Below, one piece after another: positions 1 to 8,230 of a stretch of 15,004 nucleotides of DNA (its first letter is position 1; every line of letters begins with the position of its first letter). The DNA lies in NCBI GenBank assembly GCA_051881715.1, contig JBJEQK010000055.1, positions 1 to 15,004 of the forward strand, given 5' to 3'. This stretch comes from UBA1425 sp051881715. Its GTDB lineage: Bacteria > Bacillota > Clostridia > Oscillospirales > Acutalibacteraceae. The notes under the pieces were generated by a model. It was not told the origin of the DNA. It did not search any database and was given only the letters and a program-made list of their open reading frames with translations. A program made the translations under genes and the position numbers.

Positions 1-168
1 CAGCTCAAGCAGGCGATCCGTGAACTGCCGGATCGGGAAAAAAATATACTTTATATGCGCTTTTTACTCGGCAAAACACAGATGGAGGTTGCCGCAGAGA
101 TCGGCATCTCCCAAGCGCAGGTCTCCCGGCTGGAAAAAAGTGCGATCAAACAGATAAAAAGTCACTGA
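1..168 (+). CDS. sigG: RNA polymerase sporulation sigma factor, SigG type (C-terminal fragment)
   Basis: The reading frame is open from base 1 and ends with TGA at 166-168, leaving the last 55 residues of a protein whose start lies outside the window. The fragment is sigma-70 region 4: a helix with LPDREKNIL (residues 9-17), then the region 4.2 helix-turn-helix with GKTQMEVAAEIGISQAQVSR (24-43), which would contact the -35 promoter element. From family knowledge, the GKTQMEV...GISQAQVSRLEK...IKQ ending is the one I associate with forespore-specific sigma G; SigF is the nearest alternative. It would direct late forespore transcription, which marks the organism as a spore former. Transcription points towards nagB, but no terminator with a U-tract is visible between the two genes. 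Confidence 0.85.
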   Translation, partial: QLKQAIRELPDREKNILYMRFLLGKTQMEVAAEIGISQAQVSRLEKSAIKQIKSH

Positions 169-174
169 AAACTG

Positions 175-203
175 TTTACTTTTTCCCGAAGAAATGCTAT
201 TAT
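175..203 (+). promoter_or_regulatory. Candidate SigA-type promoter for the nagB run
   Basis: A -35-like TTTACT lies at 175-180 and a -10-like TATTAT at 198-203, with a 17-nt spacer. Transcription would begin near 210, so the leader would be about 65 nt and would contain the repeat block at 212-247. The -35 match is only moderate, and read-through from sigG is possible. Confidence 0.45.
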
Positions 204-211
204 ATTGTATG

Positions 212-247
212 GTAAAATGCGTAAAATGCGAAGTTTTGCATTTTGCG
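212..247 (+). repeat. Tandem 9-bp direct repeats plus inverted copy in the nagB leader
   Basis: GTAAAATGC occurs twice in tandem (212-220 and 221-229), followed by an inverted copy, GCATTTTGC, at 238-246. The second repeat with flanking bases (220-229) can pair with 238-247 over 10 positions, including one G-U pair, and two more inner pairs leave a 4-nt loop. The first repeat could pair with the same inverted arm, so two mutually exclusive folds are possible. No U-tract follows (GAAAGC instead), so it is not a normal terminator. Its place between the candidate promoter and the ribosome site at 263-268 suggests an operator or a leader-RNA control element. The function is unknown. Confidence 0.5.
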
Positions 248-276
248 AAAGCTTATTACAGATTGGAGTTTTACAA

Positions 277-999
277 ATGAAAGTTCTCACCTTCAAAACC
301 GTCGAAGAAATCGGCGCCGCCGCCGGTAAAATGTTTGTTGACGTTGTGAAAGCCAACGACAAGGCAGTCCTTGGTCTTGCCACAGGTGCAACGCCTGTTC
401 CCACCTATGACTATATGGCGCAGGCCTGCCGCAAGGGAGAGGTCAGCTTTAAAAATGTGACTACCTTTAATCTGGACGAATACTGCGATCTGCCCAAGGA
501 GCACAAGAACAGCTACTACACCTTTATGTTTGAAAATCTTTTCTCCAAGATCGACGTGGATCCTGCCAATGTAAACTTCCTCAACGGCAATGCGCCCGAT
601 GCACAGGCGGAAAGCGACCGCTATGCAGAAGCGATCGAAGCCGCCGGCGGGATCGACATCCAGTTCCTCGGCATCGGCAGAAACGGTCACATCGCATTTA
701 ACGAGCCTGCCGACAAGTTCACCAACAACGCTTTTAAGGTCCACCTGACCCAGAGCACGATTGAGGCGAACTCCATTTATTTTGACGATATCCCCATGCC
801 GCACTACGCCATGACCATGGGCATCGGCTCCATTATGCGTGCCAAGAAAATCGTCCTTGTCGCCACAGGCAAAGCAAAGGCAGAGGCGGTTCGCACCATG
901 CTCAGCGGCGATATTAATCCGCACTGCCCGGCATCCATTCTCCAGGCGCATCCTGACTGTACCGTTATTCTGGACGAGGATGCCGCAAGTCTGCTTTAA
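277..999 (+). CDS. nagB: Glucosamine-6-phosphate deaminase
   Basis: NagB converts glucosamine-6-phosphate to fructose-6-phosphate and ammonia in the cytosol, feeding amino sugars from cell wall or host glycans into glycolysis. The 240-residue product has the sugar-phosphate loop LGLATGATP (32-40), the TFNLDEYCD motif (63-71, general-base Asp67), and GIGRNGHIAFNEP (132-144) with His138 and Glu143 in the catalytic positions. Asn136 sits where E. coli has Asp141; I believe this is usual in the short Firmicute forms. MGIG (181-184) and KAEAV (201-205) complete the family pattern. The start at 277 is chosen because TTGGAG (263-268) precedes it and MKVLTFKT is the expected N-terminus; the frame is open from 205 without such support. 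No nagA is in the window. It is the first gene of a six-gene run, 3 nt before the next start. Confidence 0.95.
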   Translation: MKVLTFKTVEEIGAAAGKMFVDVVKANDKAVLGLATGATPVPTYDYMAQACRKGEVSFKNVTTFNLDEYCDLPKEHKNSYYTFMFENLFSKIDVDPANVNFLNGNAPDAQAESDRYAEAIEAAGGIDIQFLGIGRNGHIAFNEPADKFTNNAFKVHLTQSTIEANSIYFDDIPMPHYAMTMGIGSIMRAKKIVLVATGKAKAEAVRTMLSGDINPHCPASILQAHPDCTVILDEDAASLL

Positions 1000-1002
1000 A
1001 CC

Positions 1003-2010
1003 ATGCAGATTCAGATCAATCCCACATTGCTGTGGGGGGCTGTATTTAGCATCCCCGCAGTGATCGTGGACAGGCATATGATACTGGCAAGCCCGGAACA
1101 GCTTCAAACGCTGCTCTGGGTGCTTTGTCATGCCGCAGAACAGCCGGATGAAAACGCTGTCAGCAAAGCACTGCACTTTTCGCCGGAAAATGTAAAGGAG
1201 TATCTTCTCTACTGGCAGGATAAAGGGATTCTTCAGCTGGACGGTGTCTGTGCGCCGGTCTCTGCCCCCAAGGAACAGATGCCCGATTTACCGGCAAAGA
1301 CCGTTCCCAAGCAGCTGCCGGATCTCCCGGAGCTCAAACCCACAGCGGCACAGATTCTTGCCCGCACGCAAGAGATGCCGGAGCTGGATTATCTGTTCAC
1401 CCAAGCGCAGAAGAAATTCGGACGCACCATCGGCTACGACGGTCAATGCACACTTCTGATGATGCATGACCAGTACGGTTTGCCGGTGGAAGTGATCCTG
1501 ATGATTATCGAGTATTGCGCAGAAATCCGCAAAACCTCCAACGCCTATATTGCCGCCATGGGCAAAAGCTGGGCGCAGGAGGAGATCGACACCATCGAAA
1601 AAGCGGAGGAAAAGATCGCTGTTTTGCACAAATGCGGCAGTATTTGGAAAGAACTCGCTGCTTTGGCAGGCATCACTGCGCCGAATCCCACCGCCGTGCA
1701 GTCCGAATATCTGCGCAGCTGGAGCTATGAGTTGGGTTTTAATATCGACATGATCTTTCTTGCGTATGAGGAAATGGCCAACCACTGCACGAAACTCAGT
1801 TTTGCCTACATGAACAAGGTACTGCGCAACTGGCACGCCAAAGGATTGCGCACCCCGCAGGCTGTCGCCGAGGACAACCGCCGCTTCAAGGAGAAGAAAC
1901 AGCGGGAGGACACCCAGCCTCCGGCCTCCTACGACATAAATGAAATGGAGCGGCGTCTGCTTTACGGTCCGATCGAATACAAGAAAAAGAAAGATGGAGA
2001 GGGTACATAA
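1003..2010 (+). CDS. DnaD/DnaB-type primosome protein with two tandem DDBH2 domains
   Basis: This 335-residue protein resembles the replication-initiation proteins of Firmicutes that remodel DNA and bring the replicative helicase to the origin. Residues about 1-82 look like the winged-helix DDBH1 domain. A proline-rich linker (about 83-115) follows. Two DnaD-like domains come next, at about 120-200 and 212-292. Each ends with the characteristic Y-x3-hydrophobic-x3-W motif: Y182-M186-W190 and Y269-V273-W277. A charged tail closes the protein. One DDBH1 plus two DDBH2 domains is the layout of Bacillus subtilis DnaB (the loader partner, not the E. coli helicase) rather than DnaD, which has one DDBH2. 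The gene abuts a DnaI-like ATPase gene, as dnaB-dnaI do in Bacillus. The start at 1003 has only a weak, distant GAGG-like site and may depend on coupling to nagB. Automated annotation would probably call it a DnaD domain protein. Confidence 0.85.
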   Translation: MQIQINPTLLWGAVFSIPAVIVDRHMILASPEQLQTLLWVLCHAAEQPDENAVSKALHFSPENVKEYLLYWQDKGILQLDGVCAPVSAPKEQMPDLPAKTVPKQLPDLPELKPTAAQILARTQEMPELDYLFTQAQKKFGRTIGYDGQCTLLMMHDQYGLPVEVILMIIEYCAEIRKTSNAYIAAMGKSWAQEEIDTIEKAEEKIAVLHKCGSIWKELAALAGITAPNPTAVQSEYLRSWSYELGFNIDMIFLAYEEMANHCTKLSFAYMNKVLRNWHAKGLRTPQAVAEDNRRFKEKKQREDTQPPASYDINEMERRLLYGPIEYKKKKDGEGT

Positions 2011-2982
2011 ATGGGATACAGCGCAGAGATCTACAAAAAAGCCGCTCTGACACTGGAGCAGCGTCGTACCCGTGCAGAAACCACCGCCAAACAGCACAAG
2101 GAGGAGGCGGAGCGCAGGATCCCGCAGCTGCGTATGCTGGACGCCGAGATCGCGCAGGCAGGATTGGACGCCGTCAAGGCGATCGGCATGAAGGAGAACG
2201 CCGACGCTTTCCTACAGGCGCTGTCCCAAAAAAGTCTGCAAGCGCAGGAAAAACGCCGCGCACTGCTGCGCGAAGCAGGTCTGCCGGAGGACTATCTGAC
2301 GGTAAAGTATGTTTGCCCGAAATGCTCCGATACGGGCTATCACGGCGGATTCCGCTGTTCGTGCTATGACAAGCTTCTGCAAAACCTTGCCTACAGCCAG
2401 CTGTGCAGTGATTTCCCCGTTGAAAAATGCACGTTCTCTTCGTTCAATCTCGCCCTGTATTCCAAGCGAACCGATACCGCTACCGGCGTTGTGCCCTACA
2501 CACGGATGCAGGATATTTTCCGCTACTGCAAGCAGTATGCCGATGAGTTTGACAGACAGTCTCCGTCCCTGTTCCTATATGGAGAAACGGGACTGGGCAA
2601 GACCCACCTGTCCTTAGCCATTGCCGGAGAGGTCGTGCGCAAGGGGTACGGCGTGATCTATGGCTCTGCGCAAAACCTTTTGGATCGCATGGAAAGGGAG
2701 CGGTTCAAGGGAGAGGAGGACGGCGCCACGGATGCCATTTTAAGCTGTGATCTGCTGATCCTCGACGATCTCGGCGCAGAGTTTACCACGCAGTTTACCG
2801 TCTCTGCCGTATACAACATTATCAATACCCGCCTGCAAAAGGGACTGCCGGTCATCATCAGCACAAATCTTCCCATCAAAGAACTGGAAAAAAGATACAC
2901 GCGGCGAATCACCTCCCGCATATTCGGAAGCTACGAAACGCTGGCTTTCTGCGGCGCGGACATTCGTCAGCTGCTCAGATAA
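2011..2982 (+). CDS. dnaI: Helicase loader ATPase, DnaI/DnaC type
   Basis: This is an AAA+ ATPase of 323 residues that would load the replicative helicase. The N-terminal 95 residues are helical and charged (probable helicase-binding part). A four-cysteine zinc-binding module follows (C102, C105, C116, C118 in CPKC...CSC), comparable to the zinc domain of Bacillus DnaI. The ATPase core has Walker A GETGLGKT (191-198), Walker B LLILDD (248-253), a sensor-1-like ISTN (283-286) and a C-terminal arginine segment (TSRIFGS, 301-307). The ATG follows the previous stop codon with no gap, and its GGAGAGGG ribosome site lies inside the upstream gene, so translation is probably coupled. IstB of IS21 elements shares the fold, but the zinc module, the length and the DnaD-family neighbour favour DnaI. 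Confidence 0.9.
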   Translation: MGYSAEIYKKAALTLEQRRTRAETTAKQHKEEAERRIPQLRMLDAEIAQAGLDAVKAIGMKENADAFLQALSQKSLQAQEKRRALLREAGLPEDYLTVKYVCPKCSDTGYHGGFRCSCYDKLLQNLAYSQLCSDFPVEKCTFSSFNLALYSKRTDTATGVVPYTRMQDIFRYCKQYADEFDRQSPSLFLYGETGLGKTHLSLAIAGEVVRKGYGVIYGSAQNLLDRMERERFKGEEDGATDAILSCDLLILDDLGAEFTTQFTVSAVYNIINTRLQKGLPVIISTNLPIKELEKRYTRRITSRIFGSYETLAFCGADIRQLLR

Positions 2983-2991
2983 GGTAACGAT

Positions 2992-5160
2992 ATGGACATT
3001 ATTCAAACTTTAACTGCGGAGTTTTCCCTGCAAAAATGGCAGGTGGAAAATACCGTAAAGCTTTTGGACGAGGGCAACACGATCCCTTTCATCGCACGGT
3101 ACCGCAAGGAAGCCCACGGAACGCTGAATGACCAGGTGCTGCGGGCGCTTTCGGAGCGACTGGAATATCTTCGCAATTTGGACAAGCGCCGTGAAGAAGT
3201 TTCGGCTTCGATCATTGCACTGGAAAAGATGACGCCGGAATTGGAAGCCGCACTGTCCAAAGCTTCTACCTTGGCGGAGATCGAGGATCTCTACCGCCCT
3301 TACAGACCCAAACGGCGCACCCGTGCATCTGTCGCAAAGGAAAAGGGACTGGAACCGCTTGCGGATGCCATTTTCGCACAGGCGGTGGATTCTGCTGACC
3401 CCATGACTTTAGCCGAAGCGTTTATTGACCCGGAAAAGGGTGTGGAGACAGCGGAGGATGCCCTGCATGGCGCCATGGATATTATCGCTGAAAACATTTC
3501 CGACGACGCAAACATTCGCCGCAGACTGCGTAATCTGTTTTCTCTCGTCGGTGTGGTACAGACAAAGGCGGTTGACCCGGAAAAAGACAGTGTGTACCAA
3601 ATGTACTACGACTACTGCGAGCCGGTCAATCGTATTGCCGATCACAGGATTTTGGCAATAGACAGGGGAGAGAAGGAGGGCTTTTTGAAGGTCAGCGTAC
3701 AGCTCGACCCTGTCAAAGCCTCCAATGTCATCACTTCCGTTACGCTCAAGGCCGGTGGTTCCGCCTGTACGGAGATCGTGCGCGAAGCCGGTCTGGATGC
3801 GTACAACCGTCTGATCTGTCCCTCTGTGGAACGGGAAACCAGAAGCAACATGACGGCCAAGGCGGCGAGTGCTTCCATTCGCGTCTTTTCCATGAACCTG
3901 CATGAACTGCTTCTCCAGCCTCCTGTCAAGGGCAAAAACGCCATCGGGCTGGATCCTGGCTACCGAACGGGATGCAAGGTCGCTGTGGTGGACGCAACGG
4001 GAAAAGTATTAGACACCAACGTGATCTATGTCACCCACTCCGATGCACAGCGGGACAGCGCAAAAGCACTGCTGAAAAAGATGATTGCATGGTACGATGT
4101 GCAGATCATTGCCATCGGCAACGGCACCGCTTCCAAGGAAACGGAGATCTTTACCGCAGAATTGCTCAAAGAGATTCCCGACAACAAAACGGCCTATATG
4201 GTCGTCAGTGAAGCCGGCGCCTCTGTGTATTCCGCGTCCAAGCTGGCCGCCGAGGAGTTTCCGCAGTACGACGTCTCTCTGCGCAGTGCAGTTTCTATCG
4301 CAAGACGGTTGCAGGATCCGCTGGCGGAGCTTGTCAAGATCGACCCGAAAGCCATCGGCGTCGGTCAGTACCAGCACGATATGCCGCAAAAAGAACTGGA
4401 AACCGCATTGGACGGCGTGGTGGAGGACTGCGTGAATGCAGTCGGCGTTGATCTAAACACTGCGTCCGCCTCTTTGCTGTCCCGTGTCTCCGGCATCAAT
4501 GCGGCTGTGGCGAAAAATATTGTTTCCTATCGGGAGGAAAACGGCGCTTTTACAGGTCGGGCACAGCTAAAAAAAGTATCCAAGCTCGGTGAGAAAGCCT
4601 ATACGCAGTGCGCCGGATTTTTGCGCATCCCGGAAAGCCGCAATGTTTTGGACAATACCGGGGTGCATCCCGAAAGCTATAAGCTGACCGAAGCACTGCT
4701 GGATATGTGCTCTCTTGCCCTCAAGGATGTAAAGTGCGGACAAGCAGACGGACTGGAAAAAGCCATAGAGTCCCTCGGCGGGATAGAACGTGTTGCCGAA
4801 ACACTGCACACCGGCGTTCCAACCCTGAGCGATATCGTCAAGGAATTGCTCCGTCCCGGACGCGATCCCCGCGATGAGCTTCCGCCTCCGCTTTTGCGCA
4901 CCGATGTTATGGACATGAAGGACCTCGTCCCCGGCATGGAACTGAAAGGCACCGTCCGCAATGCGATCGACTTCGGCGCTTTTGTGGACATCGGCGTGCA
5001 TCAGGACGGTCTTGTCCATATTTCTCAGCTTTCCGGCAAGCGGGTCAAGCATCCGTCGGAAGTGCTGAAGGTCGGCGAAGTGATTACCGTATGGGTACTT
5101 TCTGTCGATGTAAATAAAAAACGTATTGCCTTGACAATGCGCAGACCCGAGAATACATAA
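2992..5160 (+). CDS. tex: Tex family S1 RNA-binding transcription accessory protein
   Basis: The 722-residue product is full length for Tex, a conserved nucleic-acid-binding protein linked to transcription. Visible parts are the helical N-terminal domain with IPFIARYRKE (31-40) and the EIEDLYRPYRPKRRT stretch (96-110). A YqgF/RNase H-like domain starts at about 316 (AIGLDPGYRTGCKVA) and continues through AIGNGTASKE (374-383). A helix-hairpin-helix region spans 485-545 (VDLNTASASLLSRVSGI, then FTGRAQLKKV). The C-terminal S1 domain is at 650-718 (GTVRNAIDFGAFVDIG, then GLVHISQLS). The start is 10 nt after the previous stop, with AAGG (2981-2984) and a following GTAAC as a modest ribosome site. 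It is translated with the primosome genes in the same run. No missing domain or frame break was seen. Confidence 0.96.
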   Translation: MDIIQTLTAEFSLQKWQVENTVKLLDEGNTIPFIARYRKEAHGTLNDQVLRALSERLEYLRNLDKRREEVSASIIALEKMTPELEAALSKASTLAEIEDLYRPYRPKRRTRASVAKEKGLEPLADAIFAQAVDSADPMTLAEAFIDPEKGVETAEDALHGAMDIIAENISDDANIRRRLRNLFSLVGVVQTKAVDPEKDSVYQMYYDYCEPVNRIADHRILAIDRGEKEGFLKVSVQLDPVKASNVITSVTLKAGGSACTEIVREAGLDAYNRLICPSVERETRSNMTAKAASASIRVFSMNLHELLLQPPVKGKNAIGLDPGYRTGCKVAVVDATGKVLDTNVIYVTHSDAQRDSAKALLKKMIAWYDVQIIAIGNGTASKETEIFTAELLKEIPDNKTAYMVVSEAGASVYSASKLAAEEFPQYDVSLRSAVSIARRLQDPLAELVKIDPKAIGVGQYQHDMPQKELETALDGVVEDCVNAVGVDLNTASASLLSRVSGINAAVAKNIVSYREENGAFTGRAQLKKVSKLGEKAYTQCAGFLRIPESRNVLDNTGVHPESYKLTEALLDMCSLALKDVKCGQADGLEKAIESLGGIERVAETLHTGVPTLSDIVKELLRPGRDPRDELPPPLLRTDVMDMKDLVPGMELKGTVRNAIDFGAFVDIGVHQDGLVHISQLSGKRVKHPSEVLKVGEVITVWVLSVDVNKKRIALTMRRPENT

Positions 5161-5173
5161 AGGGAGGGCAACT

Positions 5174-6934
5174 ATGCTGAAAACGCGATGGTTTGATCGG
5201 GTGGACAAAAATTGCCCACTGCCCGAATATCCGCGTCCGCAGCTTGTCCGTTCCGAGTGGCTTTGTTTAAACGGCGCTTGGCAATACGCTGTGACAGACG
5301 AAAATGCACCGCCGCCGCAAAGCTATGACGGTGTGATCACCGTACCCTTTGCCATTGAGTCGGCGCTCAGCGGTGTTTGCCGCAAACTACAGCCGAACGA
5401 GATCCTTTGGTATCAAAGAGATATTGTTTTGCCGCCCTCCTTTGACGGCAAACGATGTATCCTGCATTTCGGTGCCGTGGATTGGCAGTGTACGGTTTAT
5501 GTCAACGGAATAGAGGTTTGCGCCCACACAGGTGGCTACTGCCCGTTTTCTGCCGATGTTACGGACGATTTGCACGAGGGCGTGAACAGTATCGCCCTGC
5601 GTGTATACGACCCGACGGACGCCGGCTGGCAAAACCGAGGTAAGCAATCCCTGCAATCTCATGGGTTTTGGTACACCGGCACTTCCGGCATTTGGCAGAC
5701 AGTCTGGATGGAGCCGGTCAACACCTGTTATGTGCAAAAGCTGCGAATCGTTCCCGATATCGACAATTCTTTCCTACATTTGACTGCCGACCTCTCCGAG
5801 ACTGCGGCACTGCACGCCGTGATTCGGGCAGGGGAGTCCGTTCTGTTTGACGGCGACATAGAGCAAAACGCCCAAATCCCGGTGCCTGACCCCCATTTGT
5901 GGTCGCCGGAGGATCCGTTTTTGTACGATCTGACCGTAACCGTTTCACAAAACGGCAAGGTTACTGACACGGTAAACAGCTACTTCGGAATGCGAAAATT
6001 CAGTGTCGGAAACGACGGCGGGGTCACAAGGCTTTTTCTGAATAATAAGCCCTATTTTCAGCGCGGTCTGCTGGATCAGGGATATTACTGCGACGGCGGA
6101 CTGACACCGCCGTGTGACGAAGCCATGATCTATGACATTCAAAAGATGAAAGATCTGGGCTTCAATATGCTGCGCAAACATATTAAAGTCGATCTTCCCC
6201 GGTGGTACTATCACTGCGACCGGCTGGGTATGCTCGTCTGGCAGGATATGGTCAGCGGCGGGCAATATATCGGCAACTTCTATGCGGGCGTGGTGCCGAA
6301 TATTCTCGGCGCCTGTCCGAGACTGACGCCGTTTTCCCTGAAGGACAACCGCTACAAACGCTTCAGCCGGGAACAACCGCAGTGGCGTGCCGATTTTGAG
6401 CGGGAACTGCGCGATATGATGGACACCCTTTACAACTGTGTGAGCATTTACTGCTGGGTGCCGTTCAACGAAGGCTGGGGACAATTTGACGCAAAGCGCA
6501 TTGCGTCGGAAGTGAAAGCCTATGATCCGGGCAGAATCGTGGATCATGCCAGCGGCTGGTATGATCAGGGCGCAGGGGATATTCAGAGTATGCACAAGTA
6601 TATTTTGCCCATCCCCAAGATCAAGCCCGATCGCCGTGCATTTGTCATCAGCGAGTTCGGCGGCTACAGTCTGATCGAGGACGGTCATGTCTGGAACAAA
6701 AAGAAAAGCTTCGGCTATATGATGTTCCGAACCAAAGAGTCATTGACCCGGGCATACCGCAGACTGATGGAAAAGCAGATTATGCCCCTGATCCCCAAAT
6801 ATCTCAGCGCATTTATTTATACGCAGGTCACCGATGTGGAATTTGAAGTCAACGGCATTTTGACCTACGACCGGGAAATCGTCAAAATCGACGAGGACAC
6901 CATTAAGATGCTTAATCAAAGAATGCAATATTGA
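5174..6934 (+). CDS. Glycoside hydrolase family 2 protein (beta-galactosidase/beta-glucuronidase class)
   Basis: The 586-residue protein has the three-part GH2 core. The jelly-roll sugar-binding domain spans about 25-180, including LNGAWQYAV, ILWYQRDIVLP and VDWQCTVYVNG. An Ig-like domain spans about 185-275. The catalytic TIM barrel runs from about 280 (YFQRGLLDQGYY; NMLRKHIKVD at 331-340) to the end. The general acid/base should be Glu433 in WVPFNEGW (428-435) and the nucleophile Glu494 in VISEFGGYS (491-499). There is no signal peptide, so it should act in the cytosol on imported oligosaccharides. It lacks the large C-terminal domain of LacZ-type enzymes. Sugar specificity (galactoside, glucuronide or mannoside) cannot be decided from the motifs. 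AGGGAGGG (5161-5168) clearly sets the ATG. It lies in one run with nagB, which fits glycan use. Confidence 0.92.
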   Translation: MLKTRWFDRVDKNCPLPEYPRPQLVRSEWLCLNGAWQYAVTDENAPPPQSYDGVITVPFAIESALSGVCRKLQPNEILWYQRDIVLPPSFDGKRCILHFGAVDWQCTVYVNGIEVCAHTGGYCPFSADVTDDLHEGVNSIALRVYDPTDAGWQNRGKQSLQSHGFWYTGTSGIWQTVWMEPVNTCYVQKLRIVPDIDNSFLHLTADLSETAALHAVIRAGESVLFDGDIEQNAQIPVPDPHLWSPEDPFLYDLTVTVSQNGKVTDTVNSYFGMRKFSVGNDGGVTRLFLNNKPYFQRGLLDQGYYCDGGLTPPCDEAMIYDIQKMKDLGFNMLRKHIKVDLPRWYYHCDRLGMLVWQDMVSGGQYIGNFYAGVVPNILGACPRLTPFSLKDNRYKRFSREQPQWRADFERELRDMMDTLYNCVSIYCWVPFNEGWGQFDAKRIASEVKAYDPGRIVDHASGWYDQGAGDIQSMHKYILPIPKIKPDRRAFVISEFGGYSLIEDGHVWNKKKSFGYMMFRTKESLTRAYRRLMEKQIMPLIPKYLSAFIYTQVTDVEFEVNGILTYDREIVKIDEDTIKMLNQRMQY

Positions 6935-6949
6935 AAGGAGCCAAAAGAT

Positions 6950-8191
6950 ATGGCAGTTTTCAAACCCTTCCGTGCGATCCGTCCCGTGCCCGAGCATGCC
7001 GCCGAAGTCGCCGCACTTCCCTATGATGTGATGAACAGTGATGAGGCACGAGAGATGGTTAAGGGAAACCCCTACTCATTTCTTCATGTGGACAAGGCGG
7101 AAATCGACCTTCCCAAGGAGATCGACCTCTATGATGATGCCGTCTATGCCAAGGCCAAAGAAAACATGGAAAAGCTGATCTCTGACGGAATCTGTGTGCA
7201 GGACAGCGAGGCGTGTTTTTATATTTACCGCCAGACGATGAACGGCCGCAGCCAGACCGGTCTTGTCGGCTGTGCATCCATCGACGACTATATGCAGAAC
7301 ATCATCAAAAAGCACGAGCTGACCCGCGCGGACAAGGAAGCCGACCGCATCCGCCATGTGGACACGTGCGATGCAAATACAGGTCCCATTTTCCTGTGCT
7401 ATCGGGAAAATGAAAGTATTGCTTCTTTGATTGAATCTTGGAAAGCCGCACATACACCCGTGTATGATTTTGTCAGCGGCAATGTGGGCAATACCGTTTG
7501 GGTGGTGGACGATGCGGCTATTTGCGAAAAGATCGCCGCCCTGTTCGCCGATGTTCGCAGCTTCTATATCGCCGACGGCCACCATCGCTGTGCCTCCGCT
7601 GTAAAGGTCGGTCAAAAGCGCCGCGCCGAAAAGCCGGACTATACCGGCGAAGAGGAGTTCAACTTCTTCCTTGCCGTTCTATTCCCACAGAATGAATTGG
7701 AGATCATGGACTACAACCGTGTGATGAAAGATCTGGGCGGACACACCGCAGAGGAATTTATGGCGTTGGTTTCGGAAAAATTCACAGTCGAGAAAGCGTC
7801 TGTCTCTCCGTACAAGCCGGAAAAGAAACACACGTTCGGTATGCTTTTGCAGGATCAGTGGTATGTACTGACCGCCAAGGACGGTACCTTTGACGCATCC
7901 AACCCCGTTGCACAGCTGGATGTCTCGATTTTGCAAAAAAATCTGATCGCGCCGATTCTCGGCATTGAGGACCCCAGAACCGACAAGCGCATCGACTTCA
8001 TCGGCGGGATCCGTGGTCTGGGGGAATTGGAAAGACGTGTACATACCGATATGTGCCTTGCCTTTTCCATGTATCCCACCACCATGGATGATCTGTTCGG
8101 CATCGCCGATGCAGGGGAGATCATGCCGCCCAAATCCACATGGTTTGAGCCGAAGCTGCTCTCCGGCCTGTTTATCCACCGTCTTTCCTGA
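6950..8191 (+). CDS. DUF1015 family protein
   Basis: A 413-residue soluble protein recognisable as DUF1015 from several conserved blocks: FKPFRAIRPVPEHAAEVAAL (4-23) with PYDVM, NPYSFLHVDKAE (40-51), KHELTRADKEADRIRH (121-136), YIADGHHR (206-213) and the C-terminal MPPKSTWFEPKLLSGLFIH (392-410). Its biochemical role is not established to my knowledge. The DGHHR motif recalls the catalytic/nucleotide loop of ParB-like and free-serine-kinase proteins. In other Clostridia I recall this family next to serA/serC, so a link to serine metabolism is a possibility, not a call. No ser genes are nearby here. The AAAGGAG site (6934-6940), overlapping the stop of the GH2 gene, sets the start. It is the last gene before the terminator at 8201-8230. 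Confidence 0.88.
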   Translation: MAVFKPFRAIRPVPEHAAEVAALPYDVMNSDEAREMVKGNPYSFLHVDKAEIDLPKEIDLYDDAVYAKAKENMEKLISDGICVQDSEACFYIYRQTMNGRSQTGLVGCASIDDYMQNIIKKHELTRADKEADRIRHVDTCDANTGPIFLCYRENESIASLIESWKAAHTPVYDFVSGNVGNTVWVVDDAAICEKIAALFADVRSFYIADGHHRCASAVKVGQKRRAEKPDYTGEEEFNFFLAVLFPQNELEIMDYNRVMKDLGGHTAEEFMALVSEKFTVEKASVSPYKPEKKHTFGMLLQDQWYVLTAKDGTFDASNPVAQLDVSILQKNLIAPILGIEDPRTDKRIDFIGGIRGLGELERRVHTDMCLAFSMYPTTMDDLFGIADAGEIMPPKSTWFEPKLLSGLFIHRLS

Positions 8192-8200
8192 TTTTTACTT

Positions 8201-8230
8201 GCCGCCGTCCCGATCAGATGGCGGCTTTTT
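8201..8230 (+). terminator. Intrinsic terminator after the DUF1015 gene
   Basis: GCCGCCGTC (8201-8209) pairs with GATGGCGGC (8217-8225) over nine positions, one of them G-U, leaving a 7-nt loop. TTTTT follows at 8226-8230. It sits 9 nt after the stop of the DUF1015 gene and should end the nagB-to-DUF1015 run. On the minus strand the stem is not followed by a U-tract, so it looks one-directional. Confidence 0.85.

Noticed and set aside
220..247. Hairpin in the nagB leader as an intrinsic terminator of sigG
   Set aside because: No U-tract follows the stem on either strand.
205..276. In-frame upstream extension of nagB (24 codons)
   Set aside because: It overlaps the predicted transcript start and the repeat block, has no ribosome site, and the NagB family begins at MKVL-like sequence at 277.
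271..1176. 301-codon minus-strand frame opposite nagB
   Set aside because: It mirrors codon bias of nagB and runs across two plus-strand genes; no ribosome site, no recognisable family.
2011..2982. IstB of an IS21-type insertion sequence
   Set aside because: No transposase or terminal repeats nearby, and the zinc module plus the DnaD-family neighbour fit a helicase loader.
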